Below, piece by piece: positions 16,209 to 23,088 of a stretch of 64,000 nt of DNA; the first letter of the stretch is position 1, and each line of letters opens with the position of its first letter. The notes under the pieces were generated by a model that saw nothing but the letters and a program-made list of their open reading frames with translations, did no database searches and had not been told where the DNA came from. Made by a program: the position numbers and the translations under genes. Source of the DNA: Aneurinibacillus soli (GTDB lineage Bacteria; Bacillota; Bacilli; Aneurinibacillales; Aneurinibacillaceae); contig NZ_AP017312.1 of NCBI RefSeq assembly GCF_002355375.1, positions 2,063,001 to 2,127,000 of the forward strand, read 5' to 3'.

Positions 16209-16232
16209 TTTCTTATTTTGTTATTTCAATCT

Positions 16233-16261
16233 TTTGTATTTTTGTCAGTAGTTAAATATTA
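16233..16261 (-). promoter_or_regulatory. Candidate mother-cell (sigma-E-like) promoter of the recombinase gene
   Basis: On the minus strand TAATATT (16261 to 16255) and AATACAAA (16240 to 16233) are 14 bases apart. The sigma-E consensus as I recall it is an ATATT-type -35 and CATACA-T -10 with about 14 bases between. No good sigma-A promoter is seen in the same stretch. The match is partial. Confidence 0.4.
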
Positions 16262-16282
16262 CTTTTTACCAAAGATTAATAG

Positions 16283-16316
16283 AAAAAGGACATCGTTTGA
16301 AGTAAACAATGTCCTT
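16283..16316 (-). terminator. Terminator of the DinB-fold gene
   Basis: AAGGACAT.GTTT pairs with AAAC.ATGTCCTT and is followed by TTTTT on the minus strand. It separates this gene from the recombinase transcription unit. Confidence 0.75.
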
Positions 16317-16331
16317 GGAGGTGTATGATTG

Positions 16332-16799
16332 TTATTTTGTGCTGAGTTTTTTTAGTACCTTAATTGTTTCGGTATGAGCACTCTCGTGGTATAAGCTCAG
16401 AGTAAGAATTTCGCCAACCGTATTCATCGCTAAGCCAGGAAACGCAAAAGGGGTAGTAAGAGTCTCGGTTAACCGATTTTCGAGTTTTTCTTTAATTCGG
16501 ACTGGTTGCTCTTGTAATAGCTCGATGATCTCAGATAACGTTGGGGACTGGATTGTCCAATCAGCTGGCTTGGTTCCTAATCCGAATAATTCTTTAAATC
16601 CATCCGGGATTAGCTTTGGCTCGTCAATAAAATGAAAAGCGAATTGTTCCTGAGCCAAGTAAATGTGGCCGAGATTCCAGCGAATGTTGTTATTGAATCC
16701 TTCCGGTATGATATCTGCTTGTTCTTCTATTACGTCTTGTGTGATGCGTAATGTAACATTCCGTGCAAAGTTCAAGTGGTCAAATAAAAAGTTTTCCAT
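16332..16799 (-). CDS. DinB/YfiT-fold metal-dependent hydrolase-like protein (155 aa)
   Basis: A four-helix DinB-like protein, not the DNA polymerase of the same name. The likely metal-binding histidines are in IRWNLGHIYLAQEQF and SLYHESAHTETIKVL, the usual first and third sites; a DHLNFAR helix starts the chain. Relatives act as thiol transferases (bacillithiol or mycothiol S-transferases), but many are uncharacterised. ATG at 16799 (MENFLFDHL) follows GAGGTGA by five bases. Cargo of the intervening element. Confidence 0.85.
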   Translation of the reverse strand: MENFLFDHLNFARNVTLRITQDVIEEQADIIPEGFNNNIRWNLGHIYLAQEQFAFHFIDEPKLIPDGFKELFGLGTKPADWTIQSPTLSEIIELLQEQPVRIKEKLENRLTETLTTPFAFPGLAMNTVGEILTLSLYHESAHTETIKVLKKLSTK

Positions 16800-16955
16800 T
16801 CTTCTCACCTCGGGATTGGATTAAGGATAGTATCTATAAAGTATTGTAAACTAGATGGCTTTACACAGCTACAGAAAGCCGATATACATTATAAAATCAT
16901 AGGGCAGTCCTTATTGTCCTACCCCATATCTTTAAGTAAGAAGGGGGAGGAGGAT

Positions 16956-17135
16956 ATGCAACCTATTCATACGACGATTGTTTCTGGAACGCGTGTTATT
17001 TTCAACTCGCCACCGGAGGAAACCTTCAGGCAGTACTTCGATTACCTTGCAAACTCAGGCATCCCGGAGCGTGTTAAAACTGCGGAAGAAAAAGAAAGAG
17101 CCGAACAAGAGGGTGCTAAGTCCATTACCGGGTAA
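16956..17135 (+). CDS. Small hypothetical protein (59 aa)
   Basis: ATG at 16956 has a very strong GGGGGAGGAGG site. The product starts MQPIHTTIVSGTRVIFNSPPEETFRQYFDYLA and ends in a charged Lys/Glu helix. No family is recognised. The upstream in-frame ATG at 16914 has no ribosome site. Cargo of the intervening element; function unknown. Confidence 0.6.
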   Translation: MQPIHTTIVSGTRVIFNSPPEETFRQYFDYLANSGIPERVKTAEEKERAEQEGAKSITG

Positions 17136-17149
17136 ATCCCGGACTTTTT
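17128..17149 (+). terminator. Terminator overlapping the stop codon of the 59-aa ORF
   Basis: CCGGG and CCCGG form a short stem around the stop codon, followed by TTTTT. A second small stem CAGCGG/CCGCTG follows at about 17176-17196. Confidence 0.55.
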
Positions 17150-17213
17150 CTCCGGTACAAGCCTATAAAAAAGACAGCGGAAAAAGATAACCGCTGCTTT
17201 CGATTAATACGCT

Positions 17214-17742
17214 TATTTTCCAGAGTGTTTGCTAATTTCGTTAATTAAGAAAACGCCTTTAGAGTCTTTTACGACAACAAAATTTTCATCGATACCAGAA
17301 CTTCCTACTGAACGATTTTCTTTTTTACTGTGATAGGTGATGACAGCTTTCCCTTCTACTGTGTACAGATCTTTTTGCTGTGATACGAATTTTGCTTCAA
17401 TCGAATCGACACTTGCTTTTACTTGATTTTCCTTAAATGCTTTTTGCTTTGTCCCTTCATTTTTTGAATCGCTTTTGCAAACGATGGGGTTAAATATTTT
17501 TCAGGTGTTTTATAAGCAGATGGATCGGTGTAATCAATACTTCCTTGTGCTTTCAGGTATTGTTTGACTGCCTCAGTAGCAGCTTGCTTTTCACTCTCTG
17601 GAGTGCTTGTTGATACTTGATTTTGTAACTGTTCCTTTTGAGGTGTAGACTTTGAGGAGTCAGCCGCCTTTTCTCCACAACCTGCAACTAGTGAACCAAG
17701 CAGCAGCAGGGCGATGGAGGAAGTAATAATATTTTTTTTCAC
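17214..17742 (-). pseudogene. Frameshifted lipoprotein gene
   Basis: The N-terminal 107-residue frame has a lipoprotein signal (MKKNIITSSIALLLLGSLVAGCG, lipobox LVAGC), a Ser/Thr/Gln-rich linker and a YLTPSFAKAI segment, then stops at 17419. The next 200 bases stay open in the -1 frame and encode a continuous end (AFKENQVKASVDSIEAKF...VVVKDSKGVFLINEISKHSGK) to a TAA at 17214. One missing A in the run before GGGACAAAG explains the break. The full product would be about 176 residues, a surface lipoprotein of unknown role. The indel may be a real mutation or a homopolymer sequencing error. Confidence 0.8.
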
Positions 17743-17970
17743 AGTAATCTCTCCCTATTATGTGTATTTGACATCGTAATAATCTTAATACTTTTAGCAA
17801 AAAAATAAATGAATAAATTTACCAATAAAAAACCCCCTACATATTCCAGATGTCGAGGAGATTATCTGTTCTGATTTATTAGGTGTATTTTACCTATTTA
17901 TAATGGGGTTAGGAAGTGGTTGCAGGTAAATAATCCTGCATGATAAATTGTTTATCGGAGGTGTTTTACT

Positions 17971-18198
17971 ATGATAAAGATAATTTTTCATATTCATGAT
18001 AGAGGTGAAGATAACTGGCGCCATGAATCTCTAGAATTTGCTACACTACCCTCAGTAGGTGAGTATGTAACAACCGGTCTACGTTCGCCATGGTATAGAG
18101 TTGAACTCGTAGTACATACCCCTTTTCCATGTGAAAGCGATGCTGAAGTATATGCTGTAAAAGTGGATTATAATGAAATACAAAAGAACCTATCATAG
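17971..18198 (+). CDS. Hypothetical protein (75 aa)
   Basis: ATG has GGAGGTG eleven bases upstream. The product is a small soluble beta-rich chain starting MIKIIFHIHDRGEDNWRHESLEF, with EYVTTGLRSPWYRVELVVHTPF in the middle. I do not recognise it. The coding region is A+T-rich like other cargo of the element. The bases before it (17743-17970) hold only the lipoprotein gene's upstream region and no clear gene. Confidence 0.65.
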   Translation: MIKIIFHIHDRGEDNWRHESLEFATLPSVGEYVTTGLRSPWYRVELVVHTPFPCESDAEVYAVKVDYNEIQKNLS

Positions 18199-18294
18199 AT
18201 CAAATTTTCCAAACGGAGCGATGTTTTCATACTCTTGAAGAGAGGGATAAATGCCTAATAATAGCACATCCTATCCAGACGGAGGTGGATAGTG

Positions 18295-18441
18295 ATGTGG
18301 ATACTATTGGGGATCATAGCTGCGATTATTTTGTGGAAATTATTTAAACTGACGGTTATGGGCCTATTTTTACTCCTTGTTATTGGTGTAATCGTAGGAG
18401 CGATGCCGATGTTCCGAAAAAAACAAAGAATCGATAAGTAA
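18295..18441 (+). CDS. Small hydrophobic membrane protein (48 aa)
   Basis: ATG at 18295 lies six bases after GGAGGTGG (a GTG directly before it is too close). The 48-residue product is almost entirely two hydrophobic helices (MWILLGIIAAIILWKLF and VMGLFLLLVIGVIVGAM) with a basic tail FRKKQRIDK. It may be a phage-type small membrane protein; function unknown. It is the last ORF before the right junction, and a hairpin follows. Confidence 0.6.
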   Translation: MWILLGIIAAIILWKLFKLTVMGLFLLLVIGVIVGAMPMFRKKQRIDK

Positions 18442-18458
18442 AGACAAAACAACGATTC

Positions 18459-18482
18459 GGGGGCTACTACAGCTCCCTTTTA
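18459..18482. terminator. Hairpin terminator near the right end of the element
   Basis: GGGGGCT and AGCTCCC form a stem followed by TTTT. Outer GACAAAA/TTTTGTC extend it. It ends the 48-aa ORF and faces the truncated hydrolase frame, whose stop codon lies inside it. Confidence 0.55.
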
Positions 18483-19423
18483 TTTTGTCCTGGAAAGCTC
18501 GGTGCTAAGCGGGCTTTTTGTTCTTGATACGAAATAAGAATACTTATGATACAGTGTGGTCCACCGCTCCATCCCCATTCATATGTCATAATGATCACAA
18601 AATCGACGATCCGCCCATGTGCTGCATAATCATGTGCCCCGTGCCATGCTCCGGTTTTAATATCAAACGACTTCGGTGCAAGGGCAGTTGAAATTAACAG
18701 CCCATGATCATGCATCACCTTCGTCATGCGTGTAAGAAACGCATTATACAACTGGCGTTGCTGCGGATAAATGCGCTCAAAATCAACATTCACAGCACGG
18801 TATCCTTTGTCTTGAGCGATATCCAGTACGTTGGTGAATAGCTTATCCTGTAGCTCTTTGCTGGTGAGAATCGCGCTTGCTGTGTCTGGATTGAAGTTTC
18901 CGCCCTCAAAATTTGTAATGACCATCATCGGAGCAATCTGGTTGGCGTTTGCCTCCTTAATGGCAGGCTCATCATTGATTGGAACAAGCGAGGCATTTGG
19001 CTGTACGTGATAGCTAAATACGGATAAATACGTAAGGTCTGGTCCTACACTACGGACGATAGGGACATCGCGGTCTGCACCGTGTGGCTCGAGGTATCCG
19101 TTCGTTTCTACAACACCGAATTGTTTTGTTGCCGCCGGAACAAGCAGAACCTGCCCAATTGTTAGCACATACGGTGCCGGTAGCGGGTTCATCGTCAGGA
19201 TTGCTTCTACCGTTGTACCAAAGCGGCGGGCAATCGTATACAGGGAATCCCCCGGTTTTACGACATAGCGACGCACCGCAGTCGGAATGACGAGCGCCTG
19301 CCCGACAATAAGACGGTCCGGGGTTTTCCATTTGTTAACCGTAGCGATTTCTTCCGGGTTTACACCATATTGCTGGCCGATTGACCATAGTGAATCCCCC
19401 GGCTTTACAACATAAATATCCAC
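18467..19423 (-). pseudogene. 5' part of interrupted spore cortex hydrolase gene (two LysM + GH18 N-part)
   Basis: GTG at 19423 follows GGAGGAAT. Two LysM domains (1-48 YVVKPGDSLWSIGQQYGV; 52-98 YVVKPGDSLYTIARRFG) bind peptidoglycan. A GH18 barrel follows, with the catalytic DxxDxE-like strand NVDFERI (about residue 206) and ending VDFVIIMTYEWGWSGGP at codon 289. After that the frame leaves the family (HCIISILISYQEQKARL) and stops in element DNA. The missing end is at 13171-13584. The rejoined product of about 425 residues would hydrolyse spore cortex muropeptides. As it stands, the protein lacks the last barrel strands and is probably inactive. Confidence 0.9.
18551..18565. other. Right attachment junction of the intervening element
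   Basis: The plus strand reads ACAGTGTGGTCCACC with the GTGGT core at 18556-18560. Crossing over in this core with 13581-13585 restores the codons GGT GGA CCA CGT (Gly-Gly-Pro-Arg). A GTGG alignment shifted by one codon gives Gly-Gly-Pro-Pro-Arg and is also in frame. Confidence 0.7.
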
Positions 19424-19609
19424 CAGGCATTCCTCCTATATAAGAATCAGGATAGTGTATTCAGCATACGCCTATTCGGAAACATGACAGAAAATAATGA
19501 GTAATACGAAAATAAAAGGTGAGAGAAAAAATGTGTAAATAATAAAGCATCTAGGTAAATACTAAGCACATTACGACAAATACTACACAGAATAAAGGAG
19601 GCATTACAC

Positions 19610-19870
19610 ATGTCATTTTTATGGTCTTTGATTGTAGGTGGTGTAATTGGGTGGGCGGCAGGAGCAATGCTTGGCCGTGATGTTCCAGGTGGCGTCATTG
19701 GAAATATTATTGCTGGTTTTATCGGGGCGTGGATTGGGACCGCTCTGCTCGGCAGCTGGGGTCCTGTAATCGGTGGCTTTGCGATCATTCCAGCTATTAT
19801 CGGGGCAGTTGTTCTCGTGCTTATAGTGAGTATGGTTATGCGCAGTATGGGGCGTAGCCGTAACTCATAA
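19610..19870 (+). CDS. GlsB/YeaQ/YmgE family stress membrane protein
   Basis: An 86-residue protein with three glycine-rich membrane helices: MSFLWSLIVGGVIGWAAGAMLG, GGVIGNIIAGFIGAWIG and GFAIIPAIIGAVVLVLIVSMV. This is the transglycosylase-associated (GlsB) family, linked to general stress in many bacteria with no proven activity. The ATG has AAAGGAGG upstream. A strong terminator follows. Confidence 0.92.
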   Translation: MSFLWSLIVGGVIGWAAGAMLGRDVPGGVIGNIIAGFIGAWIGTALLGSWGPVIGGFAIIPAIIGAVVLVLIVSMVMRSMGRSRNS

Positions 19871-19891
19871 ATCATAACACCTGCACAGCAT

Positions 19892-19935
19892 AAGGAGCTG
19901 TCCCGTTACGATTTGGGACAGCTCCTTGTTTTTTG
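19892..19935 (+). terminator. GlsB-family gene terminator
   Basis: AAGGAGCTGTCCC pairs perfectly with GGGACAGCTCCTT and is followed by GTTTTTT. Confidence 0.92.
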
Positions 19936-19939
19936 TGCC

Positions 19940-20899
19940 TTATGCTTTTGTTTTTGTCTGCATGTAATGATACATCCCTTTGGCGTTCATTTCGATATCG
20001 AACTCAAATGCTTCCAGCACCGGATCTCCAGCTTCTATGCCGAGCGCGGCCAATTCCTCGTAGAAGTAAGTACGTAACGCTTCGATCATCTCCTCAAGTG
20101 CTCCGCCGTCACGATACGTTTGCTCTGCTACGCGTGCGTATCCTTCCGTGCGGCGAAGGTTATCGGCAATGACCTGCCGGGCATTGCTGTGATGACCGTA
20201 GTGCGTTAAATAAATGTACTCAAGGTCAAGCTCTGCGAATCGACGTAAGGTTGTGCTCATTGCATCTGGGTCGAACTGGGTCGGAGAGGAGGTCGGTGCA
20301 TAAAACTCCATGCCTTTCACGTCGGTGAAGCGCGGGAATGTAATGCCAATCGCATCCCCGCTGAAAATCCCCCGGCTTGCTGCATCATACACCGCATAAT
20401 GATGGTATGCATGACCCGGACTATCATAAAACACAAGCGTTCGGTTCTCCCCAATCGATAGTTCCATGCCGTCGTCAGCAACGATAATCCGCTCCTCAGC
20501 AATTGGCAGAATCGGGGCAAATAGACGGTCAAATGAGTCACCGTACACCGCGCGGGCACCCGCAATTAATTTGGTTGGATCAATCATATGGCGCACACCG
20601 CGCGGGTGGACGATTAGCTTCGCATTCGGGAGTTTTTCCAACAGAAGCCCGGCTCCTCCGGCATGGTCAAGGTGAATATGGGTAACAATGACATACGAGA
20701 TGTCTTCCGGCTGTACATCGAGTTGCTCTAGGGCAGCAAGTACACGCGGTACAGATACGCTTGCTCCCATTTCGACAATTGTTTTCTGTTCGGCATTAAT
20801 AAAATAGCCTGTTGAGCGACCGTTCAGTTCGCGGTCAACAAGTTCAATCTGGAAAATATCGTGACCAAGGTCTACAATAGGAGTGGCAGTCACAAACAT
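19940..20899 (-). CDS. Metallo-beta-lactamase-fold hydrolase
   Basis: A 319-residue MBL-fold enzyme. The metal motif THIHLDHAGGAG (about residues 74-85) is followed by the later ligands in DSPGHAYHHYAVYD and SGDAIGITF, and LTHYGHHS near residue 230. Enzymes of this kind cleave thioester, lactone or phosphodiester substrates with two metal ions; the substrate is not evident. The ATG at 20899 has GAGGGATG upstream. It is divergent from the RNA methyltransferase gene. Confidence 0.9.
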   Translation of the reverse strand: MFVTATPIVDLGHDIFQIELVDRELNGRSTGYFINAEQKTIVEMGASVSVPRVLAALEQLDVQPEDISYVIVTHIHLDHAGGAGLLLEKLPNAKLIVHPRGVRHMIDPTKLIAGARAVYGDSFDRLFAPILPIAEERIIVADDGMELSIGENRTLVFYDSPGHAYHHYAVYDAASRGIFSGDAIGITFPRFTDVKGMEFYAPTSSPTQFDPDAMSTTLRRFAELDLEYIYLTHYGHHSNARQVIADNLRRTEGYARVAEQTYRDGGALEEMIEALRTYFYEELAALGIEAGDPVLEAFEFDIEMNAKGMYHYMQTKTKA

Positions 20900-20978
20900 C
20901 CCTCACTTTTTGGAGTAGTTAAAGAACTGTGAATTTTAAGAAATCGTTTTCATTATATCATACATAAGGAGTTAGTAG

Positions 20979-22121
20979 ATGAATAAGGTGGAAATTATCG
21001 CGACCTCAACATTCGGCTTAGAAGCGGTGGTCGCCCGTGAAGTAAAAAATCTTGGCTATGAAAATGCAACTGTCGAGAACGGAAAAGTTACATTTGTGGC
21101 GGACAAGCTTGCGATCTGCCGCGCGAATCTCTGGCTGCGTACCGCTGAGCGCATTCGTCTCAAAATTGGCGAGTTCAAGGCGGTTACATTCGACGAATTG
21201 TTCGAAAAAACAAAAGCGCTTCCGTGGTCGGAGTGGCTGCCAGTTGATGCTGAATTCCCGGTTGAGGGCAAATCCGTTAAGTCGACGCTGTTCAGTGTCT
21301 CGGATTGCCAGGCCATCGTAAAGAAAGCGGTTGTGGAAAGCATGAAAAAAAGCTACAACCGCCAGTGGTTCGATGAAACCGGCCCGCTGTTCAAAATCGA
21401 AGTAGCACTTCATAAAGATATTGCCACGATCACGATTGACACGTCCGGTGTGGCGCTGCACAAACGGGGCTATCGCCGTCTGATTAGTGAGGCACCGCTT
21501 AAAGAAACGATGGCAGCTGCCATGATTCAGTTGTCGTACTGGAATCCGGACCGTCCGCTGCATGACCCGTTCTGCGGCTCAGGTACGATTCCGATCGAAG
21601 CGGCACTCATCGGTCGCAACATCGCGCCGGGGATGAACCGCGAGTTCGCGTCTGAAGAATGGCCATCGATTCCGAAAAAGCTGTGGCAGGAAGCGCGTCG
21701 GGAAACGCATGATCTGGCGAAATATGACCGCCCGCTTGAAATTACAGGTTCGGATCTGAATGGGGATATTATTGAAGTGGCGCGTGAGAATGCGGAAGAA
21801 GCGATGGTAGACGATGCAGTGCGATTTAAGCGTCTGCCGCTCGGCTCGTATCAGACCGATGCGAAATACGGCTGCATCATCACGAATCCGCCATACGGGG
21901 AGCGGATCGGTCAGGAGAAAGAAGTTATTCAGCTGTATAAAACGATGGGCAAAGTATTCAAAAGTCTCGATACGTGGTCGTTATACGCGATTACGTCGCA
22001 TCCGGAGTTCGAAGCATTGTTCGGGAAGAAAGCGGATCGGAATCGGAAGCTGTATAACGGGAATTTGAAGACGTACTATTATCAGTACTTTGGGCCGCGC
22101 CCACCGCGTAAGGAAGAGTAG
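20979..22121 (+). CDS. THUMP-domain class I RNA methyltransferase (RlmL/YpsC-like)
   Basis: A 380-residue protein. The N-terminal ferredoxin-like and THUMP RNA-binding region (about 1-160) is followed by a UPF0020 methyltransferase domain. The SAM motif HDPFCGSGTIPIEAALIG is at about 194, GSDLNGDIIEVAREN lies further on, and the catalytic NPPYGERIG is characteristic of N-methyltransferases that modify guanine in 23S rRNA. B. subtilis YpsC has the same arrangement. ATG follows AAGGAG. A terminator closes the gene. Confidence 0.93.
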   Translation: MNKVEIIATSTFGLEAVVAREVKNLGYENATVENGKVTFVADKLAICRANLWLRTAERIRLKIGEFKAVTFDELFEKTKALPWSEWLPVDAEFPVEGKSVKSTLFSVSDCQAIVKKAVVESMKKSYNRQWFDETGPLFKIEVALHKDIATITIDTSGVALHKRGYRRLISEAPLKETMAAAMIQLSYWNPDRPLHDPFCGSGTIPIEAALIGRNIAPGMNREFASEEWPSIPKKLWQEARRETHDLAKYDRPLEITGSDLNGDIIEVARENAEEAMVDDAVRFKRLPLGSYQTDAKYGCIITNPPYGERIGQEKEVIQLYKTMGKVFKSLDTWSLYAITSHPEFEALFGKKADRNRKLYNGNLKTYYYQYFGPRPPRKEE

Positions 22122-22136
22122 ATAACGAGAATAATA

Positions 22137-22175
22137 AAAGGCTGTACTCCCATATACAGGAGTGCAGCCTTTTTG
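22137..22175 (+). terminator. RNA methyltransferase gene terminator
   Basis: AAAAGGCTGTACTCC pairs with GGAGTGCAGCCTTTTT around a short loop. Confidence 0.9.
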
Positions 22176-22218
22176 TTTGTAGAAGATCATGATCAATGAG
22201 GTCAGGTATAATGTTAAG

Positions 22219-22419
22219 CTAGCCAGCCGTTACGAGTTGTCGCCCATTACTACCATGCGTACATTCTTGAATTTCTTTGGAAGCCACTTTTTTCTCTTCC
22301 AAAAGGTAAGCAGGGAAGGAAGGATACCCGAATTCGATGATATCACCGCATGTTTTGCAAACCCCGTTACCTTCTACTGTCTGTACGTTTTGTGCAGCAT
22401 GACATAATGGACATTTCAT
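22219..22419 (-). CDS. Small zinc-ribbon protein (66 aa)
   Basis: Starting at ATG 22419 the product has two CxxC pairs (MKCPLCHAAQ...GVCKTCGDIIEFG), as in TFIIB/TraR-like zinc ribbons. A short hydrophilic tail follows. GGAGG lies about 12 bases before the ATG, which is rather far; the in-frame GTG four codons earlier is too close to it. Function unknown. The gap 22420-22725 upstream contains no gene and no convincing promoter by eye. Confidence 0.6.
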   Translation of the reverse strand: MKCPLCHAAQNVQTVEGNGVCKTCGDIIEFGYPSFPAYLLEEKKVASKEIQECTHGSNGRQLVTAG

Positions 22420-22725
22420 TGTTATACACAACCTCCGTTTATTCTTATGATTTGATAATTGGAACTACACTTTCTATTATCACATTACCATGAAGAAAAT
22501 TTTGTCAAACGATAGTAGTGTATTTAGGGAAAGCGCCTTCTATTTTTGTCGATTGTGACAAAATTGTGAACAAAAACTAAAACCACCTGGTACTACTACT
22601 ATGTGTGTGCCAGCTGCGCTCACATATCCGACCGATTTTGGGTTACAGTACATTAGGAATATAGATTCTTGTTTTTATTCTGAAATGGGGAAGTATACAA
22701 TGGAAATAGTAGAGGAGATGATTGT

Positions 22726-23037
22726 GTGAACGAACAACTACAGAAGCCATTTCAGCACGTGTTGCAGCAGTGGCAACGAAATCAGCAGGCTCATATTTTA
22801 GAGGGGGCGGAAGACGAGGCGACGCTTCTGGAGCATCATTTCTATAAGTTTATTGAAGCATTCAGTGCATGGTTCAAGACGATTGACAGGCCGACTAGCC
22901 TGGAAGAAGCGCTTGAGCTGCCTGATGTTCAGGAGATTGCCCGGGAGTTACCTGCTCCGCTCTACATCCCGTTCGAGAATGAACTCGATCTTTTAGTGGA
23001 CGGGATTGAGCAGGAAAACGATGAGAAATATGACTGA
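22726..23037 (+). CDS. Hypothetical acidic protein (103 aa)
   Basis: GTG at 22726 follows AGAGGAGAT. The product is a soluble, Glu-rich helical protein (WQRNQQAHILEGAEDEATLLEHHFYKFIEAF, then TSLEEALELPDVQEIARELP). No family is recognised. It lies 51 bases before the GGDEF/EAL gene and may be cotranscribed with it. Confidence 0.65.
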   Translation: MNEQLQKPFQHVLQQWQRNQQAHILEGAEDEATLLEHHFYKFIEAFSAWFKTIDRPTSLEEALELPDVQEIARELPAPLYIPFENELDLLVDGIEQENDEKYD

Positions 23038-23088
23038 TGATAAGCTAAAAAAGCTACAAGCGTATCTAATTTTGTATGGGGTGTAAGT

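Larger units (their letters stand above)
13581..18560. mobile_element. Skin-like intervening element (about 4.98 kb) inside a sporulation gene
   Basis: The element separates two in-frame halves of a LysM-GH18 gene. Both junctions carry the plus-strand core GTGGT (13581-13585 and 18556-18560). The cargo is a cold-shock protein, a CarD-family regulator, a large serine recombinase, a DinB-fold protein, a 59-residue ORF, a frameshifted lipoprotein, a 75-residue ORF and a 48-residue membrane peptide. The arrangement matches known sporulation intervening elements, such as the sigK skin element excised by SpoIVCA in the mother cell, but the target here is a cortex hydrolase. Exact excision is an inference from the rejoined frame. 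Confidence 0.82.

Noticed and set aside
13171-19423. Two separate GH18 genes rather than one split gene
   Set aside because: The 5' part lacks the last barrel strands and the 3' part lacks the LysM domains and catalytic strand; they are exactly complementary with no overlap and rejoin in frame at a shared core.
19436-19490. Clear sigma-E or sigma-K promoter before the split hydrolase gene
   Set aside because: AATACACT resembles a -10 box, but no matching -35 element stands at the right distance.
22548-22575. Rex-like site TTGTGACAAAATTGTGAAC
   Set aside because: The halves are direct rather than inverted repeats, so the required dyad symmetry is missing.
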